From Endozoicomonas elysicola (lineage in GTDB: Bacteria; Pseudomonadota; Gammaproteobacteria; Pseudomonadales; Endozoicomonadaceae), in assembly GCF_000710775.1 (NCBI RefSeq), contig NZ_JOJP01000001.1, positions 4,426,141 through 4,490,140 of the forward strand: DNA of 64,000 nt, given 5' to 3'. Shown piece by piece: positions 16,863-26,098 of this stretch. A model generated the notes under the pieces. The model ran no database searches, was not told where the DNA came from, and saw only the letters and a list, made by a program, of their open reading frames with translations. Both the position numbers and the translations under genes were made by a program. Within the stretch, counting starts at the first letter, position 1, and the number at the start of each line of letters is the position of its first letter.

Positions 16863-18011
16863 ATGTCGCGGCTAAGCCCCCCCCTCCTTGTCACAATTTA
16901 TGTCATTTTGGTATTTAGCATTGAGCCTGTATTGGCTATCAACGTTGAGCTGAATACCTTACCTGATGACTATTTATCCGATACCTATACAGAACTTATA
17001 CGTGAGGCTAAACCCGGCTGGTGGGGAAACTGGAGTCTAAGCAAAAGCGTAGAATTGGGTGCTATCGGTGTTGTTGGAGATGACTCTTCATTTAATCCTT
17101 CTGGGCTTCACCTGAGCAATCTGAAGATGAAAGTCAGTCCATTGTCAGAAAAGCTAAAAGTATCTACACAGCATGTACTAGGACCAAATGTGGTTTCTAC
17201 AAATATGGCCGCCGGGCCTGCAGAAACCAGTGCACAGGTTACATTAAAGTGGGAGTTTTCTGCCAAGGGAGCCATGTCGGCACAGTGGATTCTTGTTGAA
17301 GAGCAGCACTTGTCAAATAGCGCTGATAGTATCATTAGAAATATGGAATTTCTCAAGTCGGTTGCCCGGGAAATGAATATGCTTAACCCGCTGACCGGAG
17401 AAATCAGCCAGGGTTTTGGCGTCATTACGGGCGTTATACTGGCAAAGAGCGGCGTTAATCTTGCTTCTGTTTCTGATTCAGCTGAATGGAGTATTTCCGG
17501 TGAAGGAGAAGGCCTTCAAGGCATGCTGGGAAATGCAAACGCTTTTGCAAGCTATGCCAGTGCAGAAAGCAGCAGCAATATAGTCTCAGTACTCTGGCCT
17601 GCAACGCCTAATGAGGTGACTGATGAACTCGTTCCCATCGCTTACACTTTTACCTCAATTCATGGTGAGACGGTTATCCCTCTCTGGGTTGAGAAAATCA
17701 ATGATTTTGAACTTATTTTTAAAAACCATAGCAGCTATATAGTGATTGCCACTGTCAGTTACCACTCGTCGGAAGGCAGAGCAGAGAGGCAGACAAAAAT
17801 ATCTGGCTTTTTGCAAGGTTCGATTGGTGATATTCCCCTTGATGCTACCAGCTTGAAACTCAGACTAGAGTTCGTTGGGAGTGTGCCATACACCACACTA
17901 CACAACCGTTGGAATACCCCATTGGGAACCTGGCTGACAGGAAAACGCCACATAGATGTCTGGGGCTTATGGCCAGACCATCCAAGCTTCACCATTCAAG
18001 AAGAAGAGTAA
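16863..18011 (+). CDS. Secreted protein of unknown function
   Basis: 382 residues. A clear signal peptide (residues about 8-25, PPLLVTIYVILVFSIEPVLA) ends in an Ala-x-Ala-like VLA site. The mature part is beta-rich with several Trp residues (GWWGNWSLSKSVELGAIGVV near the start, and LHNRWNTPLGTWLTGKRHI and DVWGLWPDHPSFTIQ near the end). No known domain is recognisable, and there are few Cys residues. The beta-rich, Trp-decorated make-up is compatible with a secreted binding or pore-forming protein, but this is speculation. It follows a smaller exported protein on the same strand. ATG is preceded by GGAG at 16851-16854 with 8-nt spacing. Confidence 0.7.
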   Translation: MSRLSPPLLVTIYVILVFSIEPVLAINVELNTLPDDYLSDTYTELIREAKPGWWGNWSLSKSVELGAIGVVGDDSSFNPSGLHLSNLKMKVSPLSEKLKVSTQHVLGPNVVSTNMAAGPAETSAQVTLKWEFSAKGAMSAQWILVEEQHLSNSADSIIRNMEFLKSVAREMNMLNPLTGEISQGFGVITGVILAKSGVNLASVSDSAEWSISGEGEGLQGMLGNANAFASYASAESSSNIVSVLWPATPNEVTDELVPIAYTFTSIHGETVIPLWVEKINDFELIFKNHSSYIVIATVSYHSSEGRAERQTKISGFLQGSIGDIPLDATSLKLRLEFVGSVPYTTLHNRWNTPLGTWLTGKRHIDVWGLWPDHPSFTIQEEE

Positions 18012-18113
18012 ACAGCCTATTTAACGTGGTTAATATAAAAAACACATGAACTATGGGCGCAATACCCCCTTTTTTATCCATAACTGATAATTTTTCCAAA
18101 AATATGATTAGGA

Positions 18114-18279
18114 CCAGTTGACGTTTCATTGTGAGCTCAGTGGCTCAGAAAAGCATCATATGCGTGAAAGGCTTACGCAGCACGTAGTTAATCTGCGTCA
18201 AGCAAGTATGACGAAGCAAATGGCGCTTTTCTGTGTCACCCAAACGGCGTATCAGGGCACGCAATGAAACGTCAACTGG
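18114..18279. repeat. Short element with 18-bp terminal inverted repeats (MITE-like)
   Basis: CCAGTTGACGTTTCATTG at 18114-18131 is the exact reverse complement of 18262-18279. Inside, CAGAAAAGC (18146-18154) pairs with GCTTTTCTG (18225-18233), and GCTTACGCAG (18171-18180) nearly pairs with CTGCGTCAAGC (18193-18203). The 166-bp unit thus folds as a long imperfect hairpin and could be a non-autonomous transposable element or a deleted insertion-sequence end pair. I see no clear target-site duplication. Confidence 0.6.
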
Positions 18280-18292
18280 CCCTGGCAAATAA

Positions 18293-18325
18293 AAAAGGGA
18301 GACCTGTAAAACAGATCTCCCTTTT
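18293..18325 (-). terminator. Intrinsic terminator of the thrS-rplT operon
   Basis: GGGAGACCTG (18297-18306) pairs with CAGATCTCCC (18312-18321), with one G-U pair in the minus-strand RNA, a 5-nt loop and flanking A/T tracts, giving a U-run on the minus strand. It ends 19 bp after the rplT stop. Confidence 0.9.
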
Positions 18326-18343
18326 AAAAACCAGTATAAAAAC

Positions 18344-18700
18344 TTAAGCCAGAGCAGCTTTAGCCTTTTCAACCAGCTGGCCAAAAATCGCTTTGTCGTG
18401 AACGGCCAGATCGGCCAGAACCTTACGATCGACTTCGATAGCCGCTTTCTTCATGCCTGCGATGAAACGGCTGTAAGACAGACCATTCATACGAGCACCG
18501 GCATTGATACGGGCAATCCACAGAGCGCGGAACTGACGCTTACGCTGACGACGGTCGCGGTAAGCATACTGACCAGCTTTGGTAACTGCCTGCTTGGCTA
18601 CACGGAATACACGTGAACGTGCACCATAATAACCTTTAGCCTGCTTCAGAACTTTTTTGTGACGACGGCGTGCAATGACGCCACGTTTTACACGTGCCAT
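18344..18700 (-). CDS. rplT: 50S ribosomal protein L20
   Basis: 118 residues, the normal length. It begins [20 protein letters not shown] and contains the basic N-terminal extension and the compact C-terminal domain, matching L20 throughout. L20 binds 23S rRNA early in large-subunit assembly and, in enteric bacteria, represses its own operon by binding the mRNA. It follows rpmI by 36 bp and is the last gene before the terminator. pheS and pheT, often next in related genomes, do not follow here. Confidence 0.98.
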   Translation of the reverse strand: MARVKRGVIARRRHKKVLKQAKGYYGARSRVFRVAKQAVTKAGQYAYRDRRQRKRQFRALWIARINAGARMNGLSYSRFIAGMKKAAIEVDRKVLADLAVHDKAIFGQLVEKAKAALA

Positions 18701-18736
18701 GAGTTTATCTCTCCGAAAAAATGATCAAAAAAGCGA

Positions 18737-18928
18737 TTAGTCGCGCAGCATACGCTTAACGAGACCAGTATCAGCAGGAGATACCAGGGAGGTACCACGC
18801 AGCTGACGCTTACGCTTGGTGGTCATCTTGGTCAGAATGTGACTCTTAAAGGCACCTTTACGCTTGTAACCGGAAGCAGTTTTCTTGAAACGCTTCGCGG
18901 CTCCACTGTTGGTTTTCATCTTTGGCAT
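18737..18928 (-). CDS. rpmI: 50S ribosomal protein L35
   Basis: 63 residues from ATG 18926-18928 ([17 protein letters not shown]), the normal L35 start; a longer frame upstream adds 11 residues with no homology to L35. GGAG lies 8 nt before this ATG. A small, highly basic large-subunit protein. It stands between infC and rplT in the standard order. Confidence 0.97.
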   Translation of the reverse strand: MPKMKTNSGAAKRFKKTASGYKRKGAFKSHILTKMTTKRKRQLRGTSLVSPADTGLVKRMLRD

Positions 18929-19069
18929 GAAAAACACTCCGCATTCGCGATCTCCGAACAATCCAAAGGACTAGCAGGAGTCGGGATAGTTTAAAAAACA
19001 GTAATTCACGAAAAGGCCGACAACCAACCTGAACTTCATTCAGGAAGTTGCCGGCCTCTGCAAAACGAA

Positions 19070-19612
19070 TTACTTCTTCTTTTTAGGGGCAATCACCATG
19101 ATCAGTTGACGGCCTTCCATTTTTGGATACTGTTCAACGGTTCCGAGTTCTTCCAGGTCTTTCTCAACCCGCTTCATCAGTTCCATGCCCAGCTCCTGGT
19201 GAGCCATCTCACGACCACGAAAACGAAGGGAAACCTTCGCCTTGTTGCCCTCAGTCAGGAAACGTATCAGGTTGCGCAGTTTTACCTGATAATCCCCTTC
19301 TTCAGTACCCGGGCGAAATTTAATTTCTTTCACCTGGATCAAAGTCTGTTTCTTCTTAGCTGCTGCTTTCTGCTTTTTGCTTTCGTACTGGTGCTTACCG
19401 AAATCCAGGATCTTACAGACAGGTGGTTCACTGGTTGCGTTAATTTCAACCAGGTCCAGCCCCGCTTCCTGGGCCATACTCAAAGCGTCAGCTATATCTA
19501 CAACCCCGACTTGTTCCCCGTCGGCGGCAATAAGGCGGACTTCTTTTGCACGGATATTTTCATTAATCGGAGCCTTTACTGGGCGACGATCACGGAAGCT
19601 GTTGCGTCTGAT
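19070..19612 (-). CDS. infC: Translation initiation factor IF-3 with AUC start codon
   Basis: 180 residues when read from ATC at 19610-19612. The first ATG/TTG in frame would remove 43 residues, including the conserved [15 protein letters not shown] segment of the N-terminal domain. GGAG at 19621-19624 sits 8 nt before the ATC, and the residues before it do not align, so the rare codon is the start, as in other gammaproteobacterial infC genes. IF-3 binds the 30S subunit, rejects non-initiator tRNA and non-standard start codons, and thereby represses its own AUU/AUC start. The C-terminal domain ends MVIAPKKKK. It is 96 bp from thrS and 141 bp from rpmI. Confidence 0.96.
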   Translation of the reverse strand: MRRNSFRDRRPVKAPINENIRAKEVRLIAADGEQVGVVDIADALSMAQEAGLDLVEINATSEPPVCKILDFGKHQYESKKQKAAAKKKQTLIQVKEIKFRPGTEEGDYQVKLRNLIRFLTEGNKAKVSLRFRGREMAHQELGMELMKRVEKDLEELGTVEQYPKMEGRQLIMVIAPKKKK

Positions 19613-19708
19613 GGTTGTATCTCCTGTGTAAGCAACATAGTAAGTTCCGACCTTTTGTTATAAACAACATCAAAATCAAAGGTCGGAACCATTTTCCAAG
19701 CAGGCAGG

Positions 19709-21631
19709 TCAAGCAGTACGGCCACGCTTGAGAACGTCTGAATCAAGACGCTCTTTAAACTCTTCAATGGACATTACGCCCAAATCTTCACCGGTACGAG
19801 TGCGAACCGCAACGGTATTATTCTCCATTTCCTTATCGCCGATTACCAGCAGATAAGGCACCTTCATTAAGGTGTGCTCGCGGATTTTAAAGCCGATCTT
19901 CTCATTTCTCAAGTCCGCTTTTACCCTGATACCCTGTTCAGACAGATTTTTCTCCAGTTTTCTGGCGTAATCTGCCTGTCTATCAGTGATATTGAGGATA
20001 GCAGCCTGCGTCGGAGCCAGCCAGACCGGCATTGCACCTTCATAATGCTCGATCAGAATACCGATAAAGCGCTCGAAGGATCCCAGAGTCGCGCGGTGAA
20101 GCATAACGGGTGTTTTACGTTCACCCTGCTCATCCACATATTCAGCTCCGAGACGACCCGGCATGGAGAAATCCACCTGAATCGTACCACATTGCCACAC
20201 TCGACCAATGCAGTCTTTCAGGGAAAACTCTATTTTAGGTCCGTAGAAAGCGCCTTCACCCGGCAGCTCTTCCCATGGAAGATCTTTGGCATCCAATGCT
20301 TCTGCCAATGCCTTTTCGGCTTTATCCCAGATTTCATCGGAGCCTACACGCTTCTCCGGGCGGGTTGAGAGCTTATAAATCAGGTTGTTACGATCAAACC
20401 CAAAATCATCATACACACTGTGCAGAAAATCAATAAAATCACAAACTTCAGATTGAATCTGATCTTCTGTGGCAAAAATATGGGCATCATCCTGAACAAA
20501 GCCACGGACACGCATCAGCCCATGAAGAGATCCGGAAGGCTCATTTCGATGACAGGAGCCAAATTCAGCCAATCTCAGTGGCAGATCACGGTAACTCTTC
20601 AATCCCTGGTTAAAGACCTGTACGTGACAAGGGCAGTTCATCGGCTTAATAGCCATGTCCTTGTTTTCAGAACTGGTGGTAAACATGCCATCAGCGTATT
20701 TGTCCCAGTGACCAGATTTCTCCCACAGACTACGATCGACCAGCTGAGGTGTTTTGATCTCTTCATAACCGGCCAGACGCTGCTTGTTGCGCATGTACTG
20801 TTCCAGTTCCTGATAGATCGCCCAGCCATTAGGGTGCCAGAACACCATGCCAGGAGCTTCTTCCTGCATATGGAACAGGTCAAGCTTCTTGGCCAGTTTA
20901 CGGTGATCCCGCTTCTCAGCTTCTTCCAGACGGTGCAGGTAGGCTTTAAGGGCTTTCTTATCTTCCCAGGCAGTACCATAGACACGGGTCAGCATTTCAT
21001 TATTCGAATCACCGCGCCAGTAGGCACCTGCAACCCGCATTAACTTGAATGCTTTCAGCTTGCCAGTAGACGGGACATGCGGGCCACGGCAGAGATCCAT
21101 CCATTCGCCCTGACGGTACACAGAAATAGCTTCACTGGACGGCAGGTCGTTGATGATTTCAACTTTATACTCTTCACCCATTGCCTTGAAAGCACTGATA
21201 GCCTCGTCGCGGCTCATCACAACCCGCTCAATAGCAAGATCCTGTTTTGCCAGCTCTTCCATACGTTTTTCAATTTTGGACAGATCGTCCATATTGAAAG
21301 CCCGCTCATAGGAAAAGTCATAATAGAAGCCATTTTCAATCACTGGCCCAATGGTCACCTGAGCGCCAGGAAACAGGTCCTGCACCGCCATGGCCAGAAG
21401 GTGCGCCGTGGAGTGACGAATAACATCCACACCCTCTTGATCACGGGTAGTGATGATGGATAAATCAGAATCTTCAGTAATTTTGGCACTGGCATCCACC
21501 AGTTCACCATTCACACGGCCGGCGAGCGTCGCCTTGGCCAGCCCTGGACCGATGTCCTGGGCGACTTCCATTACGGATACTGCATCAGCAAACTCGCGCT
21601 TGCTGCCATCGGGAAGCGTAATAACGGGCAT
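19709..21631 (-). CDS. thrS: Threonyl-tRNA synthetase
   Basis: 640 residues, full length. In order: TGS domain (1-60), the editing domain with its HSTAHL-type zinc/editing histidines (about 70-225), class II catalytic domain (about 240-530) with zinc ligands in MNCPCH, DDAHIF and [13 protein letters not shown], and the anticodon-binding domain (about 540-640). It charges tRNA-Thr. It begins the operon thrS-infC-rpmI-rplT. GGA at 21637-21643 region precedes ATG 21629-21631. The leader holds three anticodon-arm-like hairpins described separately, so autogenous translational control is very likely. Confidence 0.98.
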   Translation of the reverse strand: MPVITLPDGSKREFADAVSVMEVAQDIGPGLAKATLAGRVNGELVDASAKITEDSDLSIITTRDQEGVDVIRHSTAHLLAMAVQDLFPGAQVTIGPVIENGFYYDFSYERAFNMDDLSKIEKRMEELAKQDLAIERVVMSRDEAISAFKAMGEEYKVEIINDLPSSEAISVYRQGEWMDLCRGPHVPSTGKLKAFKLMRVAGAYWRGDSNNEMLTRVYGTAWEDKKALKAYLHRLEEAEKRDHRKLAKKLDLFHMQEEAPGMVFWHPNGWAIYQELEQYMRNKQRLAGYEEIKTPQLVDRSLWEKSGHWDKYADGMFTTSSENKDMAIKPMNCPCHVQVFNQGLKSYRDLPLRLAEFGSCHRNEPSGSLHGLMRVRGFVQDDAHIFATEDQIQSEVCDFIDFLHSVYDDFGFDRNNLIYKLSTRPEKRVGSDEIWDKAEKALAEALDAKDLPWEELPGEGAFYGPKIEFSLKDCIGRVWQCGTIQVDFSMPGRLGAEYVDEQGERKTPVMLHRATLGSFERFIGILIEHYEGAMPVWLAPTQAAILNITDRQADYARKLEKNLSEQGIRVKADLRNEKIGFKIREHTLMKVPYLLVIGDKEMENNTVAVRTRTGEDLGVMSIEEFKERLDSDVLKRGRTA

Positions 21632-21666
21632 GAAGGAGTCCTTACATTGTTTTCACTATTTCAGTG

Positions 21667-21762
21667 GCAACCCGTACCGGAGGCTGCTTGTTCTATGACT
21701 CTTGCCAACCCATACGCAGGGCTGAGAGCCGGAAACCAGTGGCAATCCATACCAAGGATTGC
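21667..21762 (-). promoter_or_regulatory. thrS leader: three tandem tRNA-Thr anticodon-arm-like hairpins (putative operator)
   Basis: In the minus-strand RNA, three 7-bp stems each close a 7-nt loop. Nearest the gene, 21687-21667: stem GCAGCCU with GGGUUGC, loop CCGGUAC. Middle, 21725-21705: stem UCAGCCC with GGGUUGG, loop UGCGUAU. Farthest, 21762-21742: stem GCAAUCC with GGAUUGC, loop UUGGUAU. At loop positions 3-5, which correspond to tRNA positions 34-36, they read GGU, CGU and GGU, all threonine anticodons, each followed by A as at tRNA position 37. The loops are 37-38 nt apart. Escherichia coli ThrRS represses its own mRNA by binding anticodon-arm mimics; here there appear to be three. 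The nearest ends 35 nt before ATG. Confidence 0.82.
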
Positions 21763-21837
21763 ATGAATTTTCTCAACGTTCATTGAGGAACTAATGGTTT
21801 GTAAAACCGAGGGAGAAAATTGCAGGTTTAACTTTAT

Positions 21838-21867
21838 ATAATCATAGTTACCAATCAATGATGTCAA
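21838..21867 (-). promoter_or_regulatory. Putative thrS operon promoter
   Basis: On the minus strand TTGACA (21862-21867) is followed after 18 bp by GATTAT (21838-21843), a perfect -35 and a 4/6 -10. Transcription starting near 21830 gives a leader of about 200 nt that contains all three hairpins. Confidence 0.65.
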
Positions 21868-21914
21868 CCATATAATTTTGTTTTCTTCCATGTTTCCTGA
21901 TATGCGTGCATGGA

Positions 21915-24900
21915 TCAGGCGCAGCTATCCCAATAATGATTGTGAGAAGCAAACCACTCTCGCTTAACTCGGACTAACTCAATATGGGGATGATGCAAAC
22001 TCATACCTGCCTGAACCTTTTCTACCGTCATACCTGGTTTAAAGATAAACACTTCATCATGATCCAGCTCTGCCTTTATGGTTAGTTCAAGGGCTTCTGC
22101 ATATACCATTAAGTCAAACTTCAAGTCTTTGTAGTCGTAGCTTTCAAAGGCATTTGACCACAAAGAAGAGAATGCATCGATATCGTCCAGACTGAATATT
22201 TGCCGATGATTGTATCGGTCAAACCATAGACTTACATCAAACCACGGAGGAAGCTGTTTACCCGAACGCAGGCAACCCTTCTCAAGAAACTTTTTGACGT
22301 ATCGATTAAACTTTGATTCTAGCTCATATGGCTTTACATCAGTCCCTACTGGTTCTTTAGCCTTATTACTAACAAGCGCTTTTTTGTTCTTTTGCTTTTG
22401 TCTTTGCCTGGCTTTTTTACCCTTTCCGGCAACATGAGTAGTCTTCTCGGCAAGGGATACTTCTTCTGCTTTCAGGTTTTCGCGCAGCCCTTTTTCTTTA
22501 AATGAATGACAAGATGCCTTCACAAGAGAGTCAGGGAGTGCATGACCAAACATTATTGGCGAATCTGGCTTATCAAGTTCATCAACATCGCTATATTGTG
22601 GGTCATGGTCATCATCTTCAATATTGATTTGCACAGCAAAGGCTGGCGGCTCTTCGGCATTTCTCACTATAGACCCAGAAATATTCATAGCAGGATTTGC
22701 CGGATAAAAAACTGCCGACTCTTTTCTACTGACTATCAGAACAGGCTGCTTTAAAGCTTCAGCCAATACCTTGGCTGGATGCTCAACCGCATCACTGGCC
22801 GGATGCCAAAAACGCAAATCAGTCTTTAGATTCTTAAGATCATCTATTTGATCTAAAAAAGCTTTTAGTTCCTCAGGTTTGCACATTTTTACAAGCTGCT
22901 GCTTAATCAAATCGGGGATTAAATCCAGTGATAGTTCATGAAACCTCTGAGCAACGTTGGCGTCCCCTTTTTGTAAGTTAACAATAGTCGCTGTATCAGA
23001 TTTGCCTTTCTCAAAAACACCAAATGTATTGCCAGAAGCCAAACCCTCTTTGCTCTCACACTCAACCCCCTCGGACACACATATCACCGGCTGGGGTATA
23101 GTTTTTTTTGAAACAAGACTGTGGCGATCACTACTTTCCTGCATTCCACCATGTTCATTGCCTGATGCAGTGGAGTCAGCCATAGCACCAAATTCAGGCA
23201 AATCAGGGACAGACAAGTCTGGTATCATCTTTTGGCAATCAATTGATGCTATTACCTGCTCAAGTTCAGCATTTCCCTGACCTGAATGATCGGAAGGAAG
23301 ATTAATAATTGATCCACTCTCCCCCCATTTCACACTGAGGGTTTCGTCAGTTGAAACATCTGAAATTTCTACCGGTTGCGAGCTTGGTCCAATACTCTCA
23401 AGTCCATCGGGATGCAGAGACTCACGGAAAGGCATCGCTTCCATGGTATTATCTATAATCGTAGAGGGAAGATTGAGGCTAGATTCTCCAGAAAATACCA
23501 GAGAACTCTGTGCTTCAACATCCAAAATCTGTTGCGCACGATGACAAACTTCCCAGGATCGCAACGCTCTTAGAGAAGAACAGGCCCTTTCAATTTGATC
23601 ACTATTTGTTCTGAGCGAGTTCGACGCATCCTTAAGGCCGATAGCCCTGACTGTATCCTTTGAGGCAGTCAGCCCCCGTTTTCTAAGGACTCCCCCCCTC
23701 AATGTATATAACTTATCCAGCAGCTTACAATCCTCAGCGACTTTCTCTCCCCTGGTAGTCAGATCAGCAAGTTGATCATGTAACTCAATCATCTTATCTG
23801 CGATATCGTGTAGTAACTCCCCCTCATCTGAACACCGGCTGTTAAACTGACTGGCTATAGATTGCAGATGATTCAAGTCCCTGCTCACAGGTTCTGATGC
23901 ACGGGCATACACTCGCATTGCTTCACAAAACAGAAAGTCAAGCCCCAGCACAGGCAACGTATCCTGAACAATCATATTCTTAAATTCTTCTATCGTGGGC
24001 AAGTAACTCTCACAGTGTTCAACTGCACTCAAAATTTTGTCTCGCAGCATATCTGCCAGTGCATATTGAGCCAATGCAATTTCTAACTGACTGCCATGTG
24101 CCAACAAAGTTTCCAGGCGATGCTCTACCTCATGAAATGGCACCTTAGCCAAATAGAGGTTAATGGCCGAACATATATCGGGATGAAGCGAAAACTCTTC
24201 CGTTTCCTCATTGACTTTTATTTCTGTGGCATCAACCTCAGGTGTTTTCACACCAGTCTCTTTGACAGGAGCCCCACTCTTTTTAACCGTTTTCCTCTGC
24301 CGTTTAAGCCTTGCTTCTAGTTCATTTTTTTTCTCAAGTTCTTCTTTATGAATCAAATCCATAACTGCATCATTGATTTTCTTTTCTTCGAATTCCAGAC
24401 TCTTTCTAATAGCTTTGACTGTATCTCCCATACACTGAATCAGCTTAACAGAATCATAATGCAAATCATCCGGCAATATTTGCCCACCAAATTTATCAAT
24501 AATATTTGCTTGCTCACAAATTCTCTGAGCAATTATTATAAGGTTTTCAAACCCAGATACTCGTAAAAGATCTTTTGAAAGGTTTTCTGTATTATGCCGA
24601 AATAAAATATCGCACAAGTAAGTAAGATGAAGAACCAATAGAAAAATATCGCCTTTTTCAATAGCACCAAATGGAAGTACTTTTACCATCCTTTCCAAGC
24701 ATAAACATGCTTGCTTTAAGTCGCCAACAAGGCAATAGCCAATAATCGTATAAAACAATCTTCGAGAATTTTCCCTTGCAAAGCTGGCACTACCAAAATC
24801 CTGAAGATCAAGGCTATCAAGCCATTCAATCAAAACCTTATCATTCGCAGTGAGTAGTTTAAAAAAATCAACATCGCAGCGATTCCGGTGGGTAAATTTA

Positions 24901-25835
24901 AGCAGATCACAAACCTCTTTCATAATGACAGAGCCATTCAAAATGGCGTCATCATATATTGACTGAATCTGTGCAGAGTCAATATCCGAAAGCCTCTCTG
25001 AAGCACATGCAACCTGGTAGTAAGTTTTTAAAAGCTCCAAATTATCCAGTATCCAGTTAACATAGAGGTGCGGGGCAAAATCTGGCCTCATCAAATTAGG
25101 CATTGCATGAATATTTTCAGAAAAAGAAAAATTTGCCTTCATTCGCTTACACATAAAACCAATCAAGGATGTTGATAGTCTCATACCCTGCCAATAACAT
25201 CTTTCTATCGCTTGCTTACCTCCAAAATCTTTTAGTAGCCTAACGTCCTGACTGAAAGCCTCTGCCAACCCCCACTCCTTACAGACATCCTGGAATTTGA
25301 TATCAGAAACACCTCGAGCACGGATTGAGGGAAAACTTTCAATTAACCTTTTCTCATACTCTCTTATTAGGCCTTGAAGCTTTTTAAAGCATGTTAAGGT
25401 ATCTGGTGGCTCAACTTTGTAGACAAGACCAATGCATGAAACAGATACTTGCTCAAATAGCCGGGTATAATCTCTTATAAGACCTGTAATTTCTTCATAT
25501 AGCTCCCCAAATGCATCCGCATTTCTGCACATTTCTTCATCACTTTGGAGCTTTTTACTCCTTGGCGCTAATACCTCAGGGCTAAAGTGCCGTCGAACCT
25601 GTCTATCTCTGGCAGGAGCTCCCAATGGCAAGGAAGGGAGCTTTTCACCTGGATCAGGGGTTACGTTTACAGTAAGAACATCTACAGATTCTGGAGTAAT
25701 GCTCAAAGATCTGTGCCCATGCGTATATTCAGGCTTTCTTTTACCAGATTTTGATTCTTTTCGAGACTGATTAGTCACATCATGTGATGATGCTTCGTAT
25801 TGAGAAACGGGCAACTGTCCAGATAAACTGTCCAT
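21915..25835 (-). CDS. Giant helical protein of unknown function (1306 residues)
   Basis: No family recognised. No signal peptide or membrane segment. Residues 1-75 are polar and disordered-looking; about 80-500 are helical with several Cys; about 475-525 hold a strongly charged coiled-coil-like stretch (EEKKINDAVMDLIHKEELEK and following). Residues about 530-760 are helical again. A Ser/Asp/Glu-rich, low-complexity middle (about 770-960) is followed by a mixed part, a very basic segment (KKARQRQKQKNKKALVSNK) near residue 1150 and a folded, aromatic C-terminal 150 residues. AAAGGA lies 8 nt before ATG 25835. It resembles the protein at 8787-12866 in size, MDSL start and layout of helical and disordered parts, but I cannot align them. 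It is AT-richer than thrS next to it. Confidence 0.8.
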   Translation of the reverse strand: MDSLSGQLPVSQYEASSHDVTNQSRKESKSGKRKPEYTHGHRSLSITPESVDVLTVNVTPDPGEKLPSLPLGAPARDRQVRRHFSPEVLAPRSKKLQSDEEMCRNADAFGELYEEITGLIRDYTRLFEQVSVSCIGLVYKVEPPDTLTCFKKLQGLIREYEKRLIESFPSIRARGVSDIKFQDVCKEWGLAEAFSQDVRLLKDFGGKQAIERCYWQGMRLSTSLIGFMCKRMKANFSFSENIHAMPNLMRPDFAPHLYVNWILDNLELLKTYYQVACASERLSDIDSAQIQSIYDDAILNGSVIMKEVCDLLKFTHRNRCDVDFFKLLTANDKVLIEWLDSLDLQDFGSASFARENSRRLFYTIIGYCLVGDLKQACLCLERMVKVLPFGAIEKGDIFLLVLHLTYLCDILFRHNTENLSKDLLRVSGFENLIIIAQRICEQANIIDKFGGQILPDDLHYDSVKLIQCMGDTVKAIRKSLEFEEKKINDAVMDLIHKEELEKKNELEARLKRQRKTVKKSGAPVKETGVKTPEVDATEIKVNEETEEFSLHPDICSAINLYLAKVPFHEVEHRLETLLAHGSQLEIALAQYALADMLRDKILSAVEHCESYLPTIEEFKNMIVQDTLPVLGLDFLFCEAMRVYARASEPVSRDLNHLQSIASQFNSRCSDEGELLHDIADKMIELHDQLADLTTRGEKVAEDCKLLDKLYTLRGGVLRKRGLTASKDTVRAIGLKDASNSLRTNSDQIERACSSLRALRSWEVCHRAQQILDVEAQSSLVFSGESSLNLPSTIIDNTMEAMPFRESLHPDGLESIGPSSQPVEISDVSTDETLSVKWGESGSIINLPSDHSGQGNAELEQVIASIDCQKMIPDLSVPDLPEFGAMADSTASGNEHGGMQESSDRHSLVSKKTIPQPVICVSEGVECESKEGLASGNTFGVFEKGKSDTATIVNLQKGDANVAQRFHELSLDLIPDLIKQQLVKMCKPEELKAFLDQIDDLKNLKTDLRFWHPASDAVEHPAKVLAEALKQPVLIVSRKESAVFYPANPAMNISGSIVRNAEEPPAFAVQINIEDDDHDPQYSDVDELDKPDSPIMFGHALPDSLVKASCHSFKEKGLRENLKAEEVSLAEKTTHVAGKGKKARQRQKQKNKKALVSNKAKEPVGTDVKPYELESKFNRYVKKFLEKGCLRSGKQLPPWFDVSLWFDRYNHRQIFSLDDIDAFSSLWSNAFESYDYKDLKFDLMVYAEALELTIKAELDHDEVFIFKPGMTVEKVQAGMSLHHPHIELVRVKREWFASHNHYWDSCA

Positions 25836-26098
25836 TTTTTTATTCCTTTACAACCTGAAAAATCTCATAAAGCAAAGTTTGTCTACAACCCTATTTTTTA
25901 TTATTGACACCCTAATCCAAATTAGATTTTGGTTATCGCCAAATTGTTCCCCAGCGCATTAAAAATAATTTTGCATGCATAAAAATCCAGTTAAACACCA
26001 TATAGCTCTCTATACCCTTATGATAATGTAGATAAAGTCACTCCAGACCATTACTAAGCGTTACAGCACAGACTGAATAGAAAGGTTCTGAACATTGG
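25836..26098. other. Upstream region of the 1306-residue gene
   Basis: AT-rich, about 260 bp, presumably with the promoter of the minus-strand giant gene. No further gene is supported. Confidence 0.4.

Noticed and set aside
21661-21891. 76-codon minus-strand frame upstream of thrS
   Set aside because: It covers the putative promoter, the three hairpins and most of the leader; no homology or ribosome-binding site. Better explained as untranslated leader.
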